A stretch of 64,000 nt of DNA from Lutibacter sp. B1 (GCF_012524075.1 NZ_JAAZUI010000006.1:1-64000), one strand, 5' to 3'; shown: positions 52,288-63,039, numbered from the stretch's first letter. Translations and numbers: made by a program. Notes: generated by a model not told the origin, from the sequence alone.

Positions 52288-53613
52288 TTAAATATACTGA
52301 TTCACAATATTCTCAAACAATTCTTGTTTACCACTTTGCAATTCTAATTCTCCATTTTCCAACGCTATTTTATACAAATCTTTAAAGTCTAATTTTCCTG
52401 CTTCAAAATCTTTTCCTTTACCGGCATCAAAAGAACTGTATCTTTTTTCTCTTAAACTGTCGTAAGGTGATGATGTTATAATTTTATCAGCAATTAATAA
52501 TGCTCTGGCAAAATTATCAGCTCCACCTATATGTCCGTGGAATAAATCTTCCAAATCCGTTGAATTTCTTCTGATTTTAGCATCAAAATTAATACCTCCA
52601 CCTTGTAAGCCTCCTGCCTTTAAGAATACCAACATAGCTTCAGTTGTTTCTAAAAGATTGTTTGGGAATTGATCAGTATCCCAACCATTTTGGTAATCTC
52701 CTCTATTGGCATCAACACTTCCTAACATACCTGCATTTGCAGCAACTTGCAATTCGTGTTGCATTGTGTGTTGAGCTAACGTAGCATGATTTACTTCAAT
52801 ATTTAATTTAAAATCATCTTGTAAACCATATTGATTTAAGAAACCTACTACAGTTGCTGCATCAAAATCATATTGATGTTTTGAAGGCTCCATTGGCTTT
52901 GGTTCAATAAAGAAATTTCCTTTAAATCCTTGACTACGTGCATAATCACGAGCCATACCTAAAAAGCGTCCCATATGATCCAACTCACGTTTCATATCGG
53001 TATTTAACAACGACATGTAACCTTCTCTACCACCCCAAAAAACATAATTTTCACCATTTAACGCAATAGTTGCATCTAAAGCAATTTTAATTTGCGCTCC
53101 TGCTCTTGCAACCACATTAAAATCAGGATTGGTAGAAGCACCATTCATGTATCTAGGATTAGAAAAACAGTTTGCTGTTCCCCATAATAATTTTACACCA
53201 GAATCTTTTTGTTTTTGCTTTAAATAATCTACTACGGTTTTAATTCTTTTTTCAGATTCTGTTAACGTTGAAGCTTCATCAACCAAATCAAAATCGTGAA
53301 AACAGTAATAATCAAATCCCATTTTAGTGATAAATTCAAAAGCTGCATCAGCTTTATCGTAAGCAGCTTGAATTGGATCTGCAGCTGTTGACCAAGGATA
53401 CACTTTTGTTCCCGGACCAAAAGGATCACCACCTGTGTTGCATAACGTATGCCAATAAGCTACAGCAAACTTAAAATGCTCTTTCATTGTTTTTCCTGCA
53501 ACTACTCTATTTTCATCGTAAAATTTAAATGCAAGTGGGTTGTCAGATTCTTTTCCTTCGTATTTTATTTTATCAATACCTTTAAAATACTCTTTGTTAC
53601 CTATTAGTGCCAT
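52288..53613 (-). CDS. xylA: Xylose isomerase
   Basis: A 441-aa TIM-barrel enzyme converting D-xylose to D-xylulose. Family residues are seen: catalytic H106 with D109 in CFHDFDL, the metal-binding [13 protein letters not shown] around 237, and [16 protein letters not shown] near the metal site. Length is normal. It is 23 bases downstream of xylB. Confidence 0.97.
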   Translation of the reverse strand: MALIGNKEYFKGIDKIKYEGKESDNPLAFKFYDENRVVAGKTMKEHFKFAVAYWHTLCNTGGDPFGPGTKVYPWSTAADPIQAAYDKADAAFEFITKMGFDYYCFHDFDLVDEASTLTESEKRIKTVVDYLKQKQKDSGVKLLWGTANCFSNPRYMNGASTNPDFNVVARAGAQIKIALDATIALNGENYVFWGGREGYMSLLNTDMKRELDHMGRFLGMARDYARSQGFKGNFFIEPKPMEPSKHQYDFDAATVVGFLNQYGLQDDFKLNIEVNHATLAQHTMQHELQVAANAGMLGSVDANRGDYQNGWDTDQFPNNLLETTEAMLVFLKAGGLQGGGINFDAKIRRNSTDLEDLFHGHIGGADNFARALLIADKIITSSPYDSLREKRYSSFDAGKGKDFEAGKLDFKDLYKIALENGELELQSGKQELFENIVNQYI

Positions 53614-53636
53614 TTTATTTTATTTTATTTATTTTA

Positions 53637-55124
53637 TTAATTTATGTATTTGTTTTCTAATTCGTATTTCCATGCTTGATATGCGTCAACATAAGCTTGT
53701 TTTTCTTGTAACGGATGGTATGTTTGAACTTTTTCATTATCAGAAAAAGCATCACTCAACGTTTTAAAATCCCCATTACTAACTCCGGCAGCTCTTGCAG
53801 CACCAACGGCTCCTGTTGTTGCCAATAAATTTATTTCTGTTTCTACCAAAGTAGCTACAGTACTTGCAAAAATCTCTGAACGGAATAAATTATCATTACC
53901 GGCTCTTATGGCAGATAGATTTACGCCATCATTTTTTAAAATACCTATACCATATACAAATGAAAATGCAATTCCTTCAATTGCTGCTCTAAACAAATGT
54001 TCTTTTTGATGCAAATTGAAGTTTAAATTTAAAATTTGTGAACCCTTGTTTTGATTATTCAGCATACGTTCAGCTCCGTTACCAAAAGGAATAATTCTTA
54101 ATCCGTTTGAACCCACCGGAACAGTTTCTGCAAGTGCATTCATTTCATTATAAGAATCTGTTTTATCGGCTATATTTTTTTTCATCCAACTGTACTGGAT
54201 TCCCGCTCCGTTAATATTTAAAAGTTTTCCTATTCTAGGTTGTTCTTTTGTATAATTTACATGCGCAAAATTGTTGATACGTAAACTTTCGTTTGTTTTA
54301 GTACTCTCTGTTATTGCATAAACAACACCCGATGTACCTCCTGTAGCAGCAATTTCTCCCGGATGAAATGCATTTAACGATAATGCATTATTAGGTTGAT
54401 CACCTGCTCTGTACAGAATTGGAATACCTGCAGGTAAACCTACTTCTTCAGAAGCTTTTTGAGTAATAGTTCCCTGATTTGAAAAAGTAGGAACAATGGT
54501 TGGAATTAAATCGGTTGAAATTTCCAGATACTCAAACAGCCAGTTTGCAGGAGTGTTTTGATTAAAATCCCACATAATTCCTTCAGAAAGACCAGAAATT
54601 GTGGTTGTTGCTTCTCCTGTAAGTTTTAAGGCTATAAAATCTCCCGGCAATAAAAATTTGTCAATTTTATCATAAATCTCAGGTTCATTTTCTTTTACCC
54701 ATTTTAATTTTGACAACGTAAAATTTCCTGGAGAATTTAATAAACCAGATACACATTTGTCTTCTCCAACACCTTTAAAAGTTTGGTTTCCTATTTCTAC
54801 AGCTCTACTATCACACCAAATAATAGATGGTCTTAAAGCATGTTGATTTTTATCTACAACTACCAAACCGTGCATTTGATATGCAATGCCTACTCCTTTC
54901 ACTTTTTTGGGTGAAATTCCTGTTTTTCCCAATAATTTTTGAGTTACTTTACAAATATAACTCCACCACAAATCAGGATCTTGTTCCGCCCAACCCGGTT
55001 TTTCAGAGTGTATGGTCATTTCTTGCTCCGGATATTGTGTAACTCCAATTGATTTTCCTGTATTTGCTTCAACTAAAGCTGCTTTAATTGAAGAACTTCC
55101 TAAATCATACCCTATGTAATACAT
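53637..55124 (-). CDS. xylB: Xylulokinase
   Basis: A 495-aa FGGY kinase phosphorylating D-xylulose. The N-terminal phosphate loop is YDLGSSSIKAALVE, GIAYQMHGLV lies in the substrate region, and IGKLLNINGAGIQ, RIIPFGNGAER and GAVGAARAAG lie in the second domain. Order and length fit XylB. It starts 18 bases after the regulator gene ends and precedes xylA. Confidence 0.93.
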   Translation of the reverse strand: MYYIGYDLGSSSIKAALVEANTGKSIGVTQYPEQEMTIHSEKPGWAEQDPDLWWSYICKVTQKLLGKTGISPKKVKGVGIAYQMHGLVVVDKNQHALRPSIIWCDSRAVEIGNQTFKGVGEDKCVSGLLNSPGNFTLSKLKWVKENEPEIYDKIDKFLLPGDFIALKLTGEATTTISGLSEGIMWDFNQNTPANWLFEYLEISTDLIPTIVPTFSNQGTITQKASEEVGLPAGIPILYRAGDQPNNALSLNAFHPGEIAATGGTSGVVYAITESTKTNESLRINNFAHVNYTKEQPRIGKLLNINGAGIQYSWMKKNIADKTDSYNEMNALAETVPVGSNGLRIIPFGNGAERMLNNQNKGSQILNLNFNLHQKEHLFRAAIEGIAFSFVYGIGILKNDGVNLSAIRAGNDNLFRSEIFASTVATLVETEINLLATTGAVGAARAAGVSNGDFKTLSDAFSDNEKVQTYHPLQEKQAYVDAYQAWKYELENKYIN

Positions 55125-55142
55125 AATTTTATAATAATTCTC

Positions 55143-56144
55143 TTATAACGATTCTCTTAAAGTTAATTTTGTAGCCACATAACATTGCATCGGCTTTTCT
55201 TGTGTAATAAACTCAGCTGCTTTTGTTCCCATTTCTTTAAAATCAGTAGAGATTACTGAAATTCCTTTGTAGATAAATTTTTTCATAGGAGTTTCATTGT
55301 ACGACAATAAACCTACATCTTCTCCGGGTTCAAAACCTTTATCTCTACATTGCTCTAAAAATGTACCTAAAATCCTATCACTTACACTTATATAAGCAAT
55401 ATCTTTTTGAATATCAAAATCTTTGGGGTTGGTTATTATCTGGTATTTAAAATTGTTTTTTTTACAATACTTTTTAAAATAAGTAACTGTTTCTAAAGGA
55501 TGGTTTGTATACGTTGGGTATACAAAATTAATTTCTTTATATTTTTTAAATAATTCGGCAGCTTCAATTAAAGAACTGTAAAAGGATTGACCAAAATCTT
55601 GGAAAACATAATTATTTTCAGGTTTAGAAAGTACATTCCAATCAATTAACAATAACTTTTCATTACTTATTTTAGCTAATATTGATGGAATTTCTTTATG
55701 AGCAAAATTCATTACAACATACTTGTAATATTTACCTACACTGTTATGTATTATGGTTTTAAAATTATCAATATTATAATGATGAAACTGAACATCTGTA
55801 ATAATATTTTCGGGCAAATTATTGATAAAAGAATGGTATAATACTTCTTTATATGCCTTAAACGTATCTAAAACCAACAATACTTTTTTAGTTTCAGTAG
55901 CTACATAATAACCTTTATTTGGGACAGATTCTATAACATTTTGTTCTTTTAAAATAGAATACGCTTTAAAAACAGTATCACGCGATAAATTATGTGTTTT
56001 ACAAACGCTGTTTACTGAGGGAAGCATATCACCAATATGTAATATATCTTTAGCAATAGCATCATTAATAGCATCTAAAATTTGTTGATACTTTGGGATA
56101 TCACTGGCATGGTTAATTTTAAATATAAAACTATTTTTAGACAT
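55143..56144 (-). CDS. GntR-type regulator with sugar-binding domain (XylR-like)
   Basis: A 333-aa regulator. The N-terminal winged HTH (DIPKYQQILDAINDAIAKDIL, DMLPSVNSVCKTHNLSRDTVFKAY) is of GntR type. A periplasmic-binding-protein fold typical of LacI-type regulators fills residues about 90-333 (SDRILGTFLEQCRDKGFEPGEDVGLLSYN). This combination is the standard xylose or arabinose repressor of Bacteroidota. As first gene of the xylB-xylA-symporter operon it probably controls that operon. Its ligand, xylose or a xylo-oligosaccharide, is inferred. Confidence 0.85.
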   Translation of the reverse strand: MSKNSFIFKINHASDIPKYQQILDAINDAIAKDILHIGDMLPSVNSVCKTHNLSRDTVFKAYSILKEQNVIESVPNKGYYVATETKKVLLVLDTFKAYKEVLYHSFINNLPENIITDVQFHHYNIDNFKTIIHNSVGKYYKYVVMNFAHKEIPSILAKISNEKLLLIDWNVLSKPENNYVFQDFGQSFYSSLIEAAELFKKYKEINFVYPTYTNHPLETVTYFKKYCKKNNFKYQIITNPKDFDIQKDIAYISVSDRILGTFLEQCRDKGFEPGEDVGLLSYNETPMKKFIYKGISVISTDFKEMGTKAAEFITQEKPMQCYVATKLTLRESL

Positions 56145-56232
56145 TTTAACGTACTGTTCTGTTCCGGTATGCTAAATTAATAAATTTAAATGTAACAGAC
56201 TAGTATTATTTTTATTTATTGTAATGAATTTT

Positions 56233-57978
56233 TTACTTAAAATGTTTGGATGATGTGTACATTGCTAAATAAGTTCCTACAAATCCTTTTGCTTCTTTGG
56301 TGCTTAAAAGAGAAGCATCAATATCTTTTGCCAATAACTTCCACTCATCATTTTCAGAAGTTTTATAGTAAAAATCGAAATAACGTGTTTTACCATCAAT
56401 CCTTAAATACAAATCATCTGAATTTACATCTATATTTTGATTAGCAATAATAATAGGATTGCCTTTGTTTACTTTTAATTCTGCTTTTTCGAGAAAAACT
56501 TCAGTTTTACCTTCTGAATTTAAGCGCTTTCCTATAAATAAATACTGTTTTTCATTTTGAAAAGCCACTAATCCGGCAGTTTCGGTAGTATCTTTTAAAT
56601 GAAAAGTAAGTTTTGTTGAGGCTTCAAAATTCAAATGCTGTTGTCTTCTTCCAATAAAAGAAAAATTAGTTTCTGTATGAATGGTTTCTTTTCTAGGTTT
56701 TATTAACAGTTTTCCTTCTTTAAGCTCGTACCATTTTTCTAACGGAGTTCTTATAAAATTCCATTTATAATCCAATTTATCTAAATTAAAATCATCTTTA
56801 TAAATGTAATTTCCAGTTAATGGAGCTATATTTTCTGTGGAAATTGCCAAATTTGGCCGCTTATTTTTAAAAGGTAATGGTTTGTTTCCATCAACAATTG
56901 TTGGCCAACCATTTTTCCAAGCAACAGGCATTAAAAAAGTTTCTCTGCCAATATTGTAAAGGTCGTCTCCATAAGGTCTGCATCCTAAAAATACAGCCCA
57001 CCAATCGCCATTAGGCAATTCAACAAAATCGGCATGTCCGGCTGTTGTAATTTGATTTTTTCTATTTGGATCTAAATGACGTTGCGTTAAAATTGGGTTA
57101 TCTTCAAAAACCTCGTATGGTCCATAAACACTTTTACTTCTAAAAACTACTTCAGAATGATTGTAAGCAGTTCCACCTTCAGCACAAATTAAATAGTAAA
57201 AACCATCTTTCTTAAAAATATGCGGTGCTTCAATCCAAACCGGTTTTTTAGCCATATCAGTTCCTCCATTAATAATCAATTTAGATTCACTTGCTATTTT
57301 CTGATTTTCTAAATCATATTCAAACATATAAATAGCTCTATGCCCGTCGTGTAATGAAATATTATTTGGTGGTGGTCCATTATGAGTTATGTACAATTTT
57401 CCATCTTCATCAAAAAATAAATCAGGGTCAATACCATCAACACCCTTTATCCAAATTGGGTCAGACCAAGGCCCTTCAGGATTTTTAGCAGTAACAATAA
57501 AATTTCCTCCAGCATCTACATTGGTACAAATCACATAAAAAGTTCCGTTATTATAGCGTATAGTTGGAGCAAACATACCGCGAGAAACTCCCATTCCGCT
57601 AAAATCAGCTTGTTCTTTTCGGTCAATTACATGCCCAATTTGTTTCCAATTAACCAAATCAGAACTTTCAAATATGGGTATTCCTGGGAAATAGGTAAAT
57701 GATGATGTAATTAAATAAAATTTATCACCTGCTCTACAAATACTGGGATCAGGGTAAAATCCTGCTAAAATAGGATTTAAATATTCATCTTTTGTCTTTG
57801 AAATAGTATCATAAATTACATCTTTTCCTTCATAATTAAACCACTCAAAAACTGCATTTTTTCCATACGCAACCGATTGCTCATTTTTAGAATTATTTTT
57901 ACACGAATACGTTAACGTAACCAATAATATTAAAATTATAATATCGTAAATACTTAAATATTTGTTTTTTTGTTGCAT
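56233..57978 (-). CDS. GH43 beta-xylosidase/arabinofuranosidase lipoprotein
   Basis: A 581-aa glycoside hydrolase anchored as a lipoprotein (C26 in LTYSC). The five-bladed propeller shows the catalytic base D77 (GFYPDPSI), the pKa-modulating Asp in DGIDPDLF and the general acid Glu in WIEAPHIF. The C-terminal 180 residues form a concanavalin-like domain (FIGRRQQHL...AGLVAFQNE), as in GH43 beta-xylosidases. Activity on xylan or arabinoxylan oligosaccharides is expected. The gene lies upstream of the xylose operon and carries a probable LacI-family operator inside codons 33-38. Confidence 0.9.
   Translation of the reverse strand: MQQKNKYLSIYDIIILILLVTLTYSCKNNSKNEQSVAYGKNAVFEWFNYEGKDVIYDTISKTKDEYLNPILAGFYPDPSICRAGDKFYLITSSFTYFPGIPIFESSDLVNWKQIGHVIDRKEQADFSGMGVSRGMFAPTIRYNNGTFYVICTNVDAGGNFIVTAKNPEGPWSDPIWIKGVDGIDPDLFFDEDGKLYITHNGPPPNNISLHDGHRAIYMFEYDLENQKIASESKLIINGGTDMAKKPVWIEAPHIFKKDGFYYLICAEGGTAYNHSEVVFRSKSVYGPYEVFEDNPILTQRHLDPNRKNQITTAGHADFVELPNGDWWAVFLGCRPYGDDLYNIGRETFLMPVAWKNGWPTIVDGNKPLPFKNKRPNLAISTENIAPLTGNYIYKDDFNLDKLDYKWNFIRTPLEKWYELKEGKLLIKPRKETIHTETNFSFIGRRQQHLNFEASTKLTFHLKDTTETAGLVAFQNEKQYLFIGKRLNSEGKTEVFLEKAELKVNKGNPIIIANQNIDVNSDDLYLRIDGKTRYFDFYYKTSENDEWKLLAKDIDASLLSTKEAKGFVGTYLAMYTSSKHFK
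57866..57880. promoter_or_regulatory. Intragenic LacI-type operator in the GH43 gene
   Basis: TACGCAACCGATTGC is identical over 15 bases to 60703-60717 in the uxaC/GH67 intergenic region. It lies about 100 bases downstream of the GH43 start codon, where a bound repressor could block elongation. Confidence 0.5.
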
Positions 57979-58122
57979 TATTACATTTTTTAAAATAAGA
58001 CAACAATTTACAACAGTTCGTTAAAGACTCAAAACTATTTAAGAAAAATTGTAACTTTTATATAATTTTCAACAAACCTTTAATTTAAGCTCAAAAAAAT
58101 TCAAATTAAATTTAAAAAACCT

Positions 58123-58130
58123 TATTTTTG
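58123..58130 (+). promoter_or_regulatory. -7 box of the LacI gene
   Basis: TATTTTTG fits TAnnTTTG and ends 21 bases before the ATG at 58152. No convincing -33 box is seen. Confidence 0.4.
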
Positions 58131-58151
58131 TTTAAAGAATTCTTTTTATAA

Positions 58152-59183
58152 ATGAAAGATAAAAAAGACGTTACCATCTATGACATTGCTGATAAGTTAA
58201 AACTTTCAACTTCAACAATCTCAAGAGCATTAAAAGATCACCATAGCATAAGTGAAAAAACCATTAAAAAAGTAAAAAAAACTGCTGAAGAAATGGGGTA
58301 CAGACCCAATACTTTAGCCGCAAGTTTACGAAGTAATAAAACAAAAACTATTGGAGTTTTGATTTCCAGAATTAACCGACCGTTTATTTCTTCACTCATT
58401 AGCGGTATCGAAATTGCAGCTCAAAAAGGTGGTTACAATGTTATTATAACACAGTCTCACGACTCGTACCAAGACGAAGTAAACAATGCTAAAACCCTCT
58501 ACAACAGTAGAGTAAGCGGGGTTATTTGTTCGCTCGCAATGGAAACCATAGATACATCTCATTTTCAACAATTTATTGATAAAAATATTCCATTGGTTTT
58601 TGTAGATCGAGTTCCTAAAGATTTTGATACTTACAGAGTAATGATTGATAATTATTCGGCAGGTTATAAAGCTACAAAACACTTAATTGAGCAAGGCTGT
58701 AAAAGAATTGCTCATTTTGCCGGTTCTCAATTCAGAAATATTTACAGCGAGCGTAAAAGAGGTTATATTGATGCTTTAAAACATTATAATTTACCTATTG
58801 ATGAAAATTTGATTGTTTATTTTACAACTATGAGTTTTCATGAAGGTGAAAAAGCAACCAATAACTTATTGGATATGCAAAATCCGCCTGATGGTATTTT
58901 TTCTTCAAACGATACAACAGCTGTAAGTGCAATTCAATATGCTAAAAAAAGAGGCGTTAAAATACCTCAGGAATTAGCAGTAATTGGTTTTAATAACGAT
59001 CCTATTTCTCAAATTATAGACCCAGGGTTATCTACCATTACACACCCTGCAGTAAAAATGGGACAAACTGCAGCCGAAAAAATATTGAGTCATTTAAAAG
59101 ATCCTTCCAATAAGGATGAAATAACCGAAATAACCTTTTTAAATACTGAAGTTTTGGTTAGAGAATCATCCAAAAGGATCTAG
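58152..59183 (+). CDS. LacI-family transcriptional regulator
   Basis: A 343-aa regulator. The HTH and hinge helix occupy residues 5-60 (VTIYDIADKLKLSTSTISRAL, then GYRPNTLAASLR). A periplasmic-binding ligand domain follows (IGVLISRINRPF, NDTTAVSAIQYAKKRG, GFNNDPISQIIDPGLSTI). It is divergent from the GH43 gene and convergent with uxaC, whose stop codon directly abuts its own. It is the probable repressor of the glucuronate genes, by context and by operator match. Confidence 0.9.
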   Translation: MKDKKDVTIYDIADKLKLSTSTISRALKDHHSISEKTIKKVKKTAEEMGYRPNTLAASLRSNKTKTIGVLISRINRPFISSLISGIEIAAQKGGYNVIITQSHDSYQDEVNNAKTLYNSRVSGVICSLAMETIDTSHFQQFIDKNIPLVFVDRVPKDFDTYRVMIDNYSAGYKATKHLIEQGCKRIAHFAGSQFRNIYSERKRGYIDALKHYNLPIDENLIVYFTTMSFHEGEKATNNLLDMQNPPDGIFSSNDTTAVSAIQYAKKRGVKIPQELAVIGFNNDPISQIIDPGLSTITHPAVKMGQTAAEKILSHLKDPSNKDEITEITFLNTEVLVRESSKRI

Positions 59184-60599
59184 TTATTTATCATCTAACT
59201 CGGGGAAATTAAAATACGATTTTGCATTGTTATAGCAAATATCTTGTATTATTTTACCTATCCATTTTATATCTTTTGGAAGTTCACCGTTTTTAATATC
59301 ATTCCCAAAAATATTACATAAAATTCGTCTGTAATATTCGTGCCTTGGAAACGACAAAAAACTTCTGCTATCAGTTAACATACCTAACGAGCAAGTTAAA
59401 AGTCCCATATTAGACAAACTGTTAATTTGTTTGGTTATACCATCTTTTTGGTCTAAAAACCACCAAGCTGTTCCAAACTGAACTTTTCCTCTAATTCCAT
59501 TTTCACTAAAATTACCTGCCATTGTTGCAAATACATCGTTATCAGCCGGATTAGAATTGTATATTATAGTTTTTGGAAGAGCTTCTTTGTTATTTAACCT
59601 ATCTAAAAATTTCGCTAAAGCTTCGGCTTGTTGAAAATCACCAATACTATCTACACCGGCATCAAGACCAACTTTAGTTAAAAGTGAAGTATTTGTATTT
59701 CTTATAGGTCCTAAATGCAACTGCATGGTCCAGCTTTTTTCTGCATACATTTTTCCTAAATAATATAATATAGCTGACTTGAATTTTAAAATATCTTCTT
59801 TTGTGATTAATTCACCCGATAACTTCTTTTTTACAATTGTATCAATTTCTGAATCAGTAAAATCTTCAGCATAAACATACGACAAACCATGATCGCTAAG
59901 TCTGCCTCCATTTTCATGAAAATAATCTATTCGGCTTTGAATAGCTGTTAATAACGACTCTAAATTAGCGATTTTTACTGCTGTTTTTTCAGAAAGTTTT
60001 TTAATATATTCTTTAAAATGAGTACTCTCAATATTAATAATACCATCAGGTCTAAAAGAAGGCAATACCCTTGTTGTAAGAGATGAATATGCTATTTCTT
60101 TATGATGCTGAAGATCACTTAACGGATCGTCTGTAGTACAAAGAATTTTAACATTCATCTTTTTCAAAAGCCCTTGCGTTGAAAAAGTGTCTTTTTTTAA
60201 TTGTTTATTGCAAAATTTATATATTTCTGAAGATGTTTCCGGACTCAAAATTTCATCAATTCCAAAATAACGTTGAAGTTCTAAATATGTCCAATGATAT
60301 AGTGGATTTCTTAATGTATAAGGTATTGTATATGCCCATTTATCAAACTTTTCTTCGTCCGAAGCATTTCCGGTTATATACTTTTCATCAATACCTAAAG
60401 TGCGCATTGCTCTCCATTTATAATGATCGCCGTCTAACCAAAGTTTTGTCATATTTTGATAGCTCCTGTCTTCAGCAATTTCATTTGGTGGCAAATGGTT
60501 ATGATAATCAATTATTGGTTGATTTTTAGCGTACTCATGATAGAGTTCCTGAGCAATTTCTGTTTCTAACAAGAAATTTTCAGTGATAAAACTTTTCAT
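59184..60599 (-). CDS. uxaC: Glucuronate isomerase
   Basis: A 471-aa enzyme of the uronate isomerase family converting glucuronate to fructuronate (or galacturonate to tagaturonate). Family motifs include YHNHLPPNEIA with the metal-binding HxH near 32-34, TTDDP, MQLHLGPIRNTN and LTDSRSFLSFPRHEYYRRIL. Length is normal. It follows the LacI gene tail to tail with no gap and is divergent from the GH67 gene, sharing the operator between them. Confidence 0.95.
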   Translation of the reverse strand: MKSFITENFLLETEIAQELYHEYAKNQPIIDYHNHLPPNEIAEDRSYQNMTKLWLDGDHYKWRAMRTLGIDEKYITGNASDEEKFDKWAYTIPYTLRNPLYHWTYLELQRYFGIDEILSPETSSEIYKFCNKQLKKDTFSTQGLLKKMNVKILCTTDDPLSDLQHHKEIAYSSLTTRVLPSFRPDGIINIESTHFKEYIKKLSEKTAVKIANLESLLTAIQSRIDYFHENGGRLSDHGLSYVYAEDFTDSEIDTIVKKKLSGELITKEDILKFKSAILYYLGKMYAEKSWTMQLHLGPIRNTNTSLLTKVGLDAGVDSIGDFQQAEALAKFLDRLNNKEALPKTIIYNSNPADNDVFATMAGNFSENGIRGKVQFGTAWWFLDQKDGITKQINSLSNMGLLTCSLGMLTDSRSFLSFPRHEYYRRILCNIFGNDIKNGELPKDIKWIGKIIQDICYNNAKSYFNFPELDDK

Positions 60600-60702
60600 A
60601 TTGCTTAGTTTGATTAGTTTTTTAAATTTTTTAAGTAAAAACTTAACTTTTGTGCAGAAAAAACATCTAAAACTTTTATCTTAAATTTCAATGTTTTACT
60701 TT

Positions 60703-60718
60703 TACGCAACCGATTGCG
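60703..60718. promoter_or_regulatory. LacI-type operator between uxaC and the GH67 gene
   Basis: CGCAACCGATTGCG (60705-60718) is a 14-bp palindrome except for one pair, with the central CG typical of LacI-family operators. A 15-bp stretch (60703-60717) recurs inside the GH43 gene. Confidence 0.6.
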
Positions 60719-60772
60719 AAGTTAGAAAATATTTACTAACTTTACAATAAATTTTAGAATAGATTACACCTA

Positions 60773-60825
60773 ACGTATTTTTAAAATATCAGGTTTTTAA
60801 AATTTTTTTGAATACGTATTTTTAA
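60773..60825 (+). repeat. 12-bp direct repeat before the GH67 gene
   Basis: ACGTATTTTTAA occurs at 60773-60784 and 60814-60825, 41 bases apart, the second touching the GH67 start codon. Possible binding site of a second regulator. Confidence 0.35.
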
Positions 60826-63005
60826 TGCTTATGAGATTAACATACAAAAGAAGTTTAATAATTACCCTTCTATTAATTTTTTCTATAAAATTATTAGCAA
60901 AAGATGGTTATAATTTATGGTTACAGTATGATAAAATAAAGAATGAAAATGTTTTGTCAGAATATCTTTCAACTATAAAAGAAGTTTCATATTCCGGCGA
61001 TTCAGAAATTATTAATGCTGCAATATCAGAAATACAACTTGGACTTTCAGGTTTGTTAGGTAAAGAGTTTATTTCTCAAAAAAATAGTGATAGTAATAAC
61101 TTACTGTTTCTAGGTTCAAAAGAACGTTTAAGCAAAAATCTTACTAAAAATTTAGAAGACGATTTTAAATTAATTAATAATGAAGGTTATATCATAAAAA
61201 CAATTAACCTTAAAGGAAAAAATAGCATAGTTATTACCGGTAAAACTGATATTGGAGTTTTATACGGTGCATTTAATTTTTTAAAACTTTTACAAACTCA
61301 AAAATCAATCTCACAATTAAATATTATCGATTCCCCAAAAATTGATGTTAGAATGTTAAACCATTGGGATAATTTGGATAGAACTGTTGAACGTGGTTAT
61401 GCCGGATTTTCACTTTGGAATTGGCATACATTACCTGATTATATTGACCAACGCTATATAGACTATGCACGAGCAAATGCTTCTATAGGAATTAATGGTA
61501 CAGCATTAACAAATGTAAATGCCAATGCACTTATTTTAACACCTCAATATTTAGAAAAAGTTAAAGCTTTAGCAGATGTTTTTAGACCTTACGGTATAAA
61601 AGTATATGTAACAGCACGTTTTTCTGCACCTATTGAAATTGGAAATTTGACTACTGCCGACCCTTTAAATGAAGACGTTAAAAATTGGTGGAAACATAAA
61701 ACTGAAGAAATTTACAAGCTGATTCCAGACTTTGGAGGATTTTTAGTAAAAGCTAATTCTGAAGGACAACCAGGTCCTCAAAATTACGGAAGAAACCATG
61801 TTGATGGAGCCAATATGCTAGCTGATGCTGTTGCTCCTTTTGATGGAATTGTAATGTGGAGAGCTTTTGTATATTCTGAACACGACACTACCGATAGAGC
61901 TAAACAAGCTTACAGTGAATTTGTACCTTATGATGGAAAATTTAGAGATAACGTTATCATTCAAGTAAAAAACGGTGCTATAGATTTTCAACCACGTGAA
62001 CCCTTCCACCCAATGTTTGGTGCCATGCCAAATACACCTTTAATGATGGAATTTCAAATTACTCAAGAATATTTAGGCTTTAGTACGCACTTAGTGTATT
62101 TACCAAAATTATATGAAGAAGTTTTAGAAGCCGATACCTATAGAAAAGGAAAAGGTTCAACTGTTGCTAAAGTAATTGACGGAACACTTAACCATAAAAA
62201 ACTAACCGGTATTGCAGGAGTTTCAAATATAGGAAATGATATAAATTGGACAGGACACCCTTTTGCACAAGCAAACTGGTACGGTTTTGGACGTTTAGCA
62301 TGGAACCCTTATTTAAAATCGGAAACTATTGCCGACGAATGGCTACGCTGTACATTTTCAAATGATAAAAATTTTATACAGCCTATAAAAGAAATGATGC
62401 TAAAATCTCGAGAAACGGTTGTAAATTATATGACTCCTCTTGGTTTGCATCACATTATGGATACCGGTCATCATTATGGTCCGGGACCTTGGGTTAGTAA
62501 TCTTTCTAGGCCGGAATGGAATCCTGTTTACTATCATAATGCCGATGAAAATGGCATCGGATTTAACAGAACAAGTACCGGAAGTTATGCAACAGAGCAA
62601 TATGCCCCGGAAATTGCAGAAATGTATAACAACATAGAAACGTGCCCTGAAAAAGATTTATTATGGTTTCACCATGTTTCATGGGACTATACTTTAAAAA
62701 ATGGAAAAACGCTTTGGGACAACATAGCTCTAAAATATCAAGAAGGAGTTAATGATGTTGAATACATGAGTACAACTTGGAATACCATGCAAAATTATGT
62801 AGATAAAGAACGCTTCAATCAAGTAAAAATGTTATTAAATATTCAGCTTAAAGAAGCAAAATGGTGGCGTGATGCCTGTTTGTTGTATTTTCAACAATTT
62901 TCAAAAAAAGAACTACCTATTGAGGTTAAAAAACCTGAACATACATTAGAATATTTTCAATCTTTGAAATTTCCGTACGCTCCGGGTATTAAACCCCAAT
63001 GGTAA
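60825..63005 (+). CDS. GH67 alpha-glucuronidase
   Basis: A 726-aa exported enzyme (signal peptide about residues 3-25, ends KLLAKDG; an ATG at 60831 would remove two residues). The family is GH67, which removes 4-O-methyl-glucuronic acid from the non-reducing end of xylo-oligosaccharides. Motifs fit: HWDNLDRTVERGYAG, the acid Glu in KANSEGQPGP and the base pair D/E in VKNGAIDFQPREP. It releases the acid consumed by uxaC, the SDR and uxuA and lies at the head of that plus-strand operon. Confidence 0.95.
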   Translation: MLMRLTYKRSLIITLLLIFSIKLLAKDGYNLWLQYDKIKNENVLSEYLSTIKEVSYSGDSEIINAAISEIQLGLSGLLGKEFISQKNSDSNNLLFLGSKERLSKNLTKNLEDDFKLINNEGYIIKTINLKGKNSIVITGKTDIGVLYGAFNFLKLLQTQKSISQLNIIDSPKIDVRMLNHWDNLDRTVERGYAGFSLWNWHTLPDYIDQRYIDYARANASIGINGTALTNVNANALILTPQYLEKVKALADVFRPYGIKVYVTARFSAPIEIGNLTTADPLNEDVKNWWKHKTEEIYKLIPDFGGFLVKANSEGQPGPQNYGRNHVDGANMLADAVAPFDGIVMWRAFVYSEHDTTDRAKQAYSEFVPYDGKFRDNVIIQVKNGAIDFQPREPFHPMFGAMPNTPLMMEFQITQEYLGFSTHLVYLPKLYEEVLEADTYRKGKGSTVAKVIDGTLNHKKLTGIAGVSNIGNDINWTGHPFAQANWYGFGRLAWNPYLKSETIADEWLRCTFSNDKNFIQPIKEMMLKSRETVVNYMTPLGLHHIMDTGHHYGPGPWVSNLSRPEWNPVYYHNADENGIGFNRTSTGSYATEQYAPEIAEMYNNIETCPEKDLLWFHHVSWDYTLKNGKTLWDNIALKYQEGVNDVEYMSTTWNTMQNYVDKERFNQVKMLLNIQLKEAKWWRDACLLYFQQFSKKELPIEVKKPEHTLEYFQSLKFPYAPGIKPQW

Positions 63006-63039
63006 CAAAAACAGATTTACAGATTTAATATAATACCAA

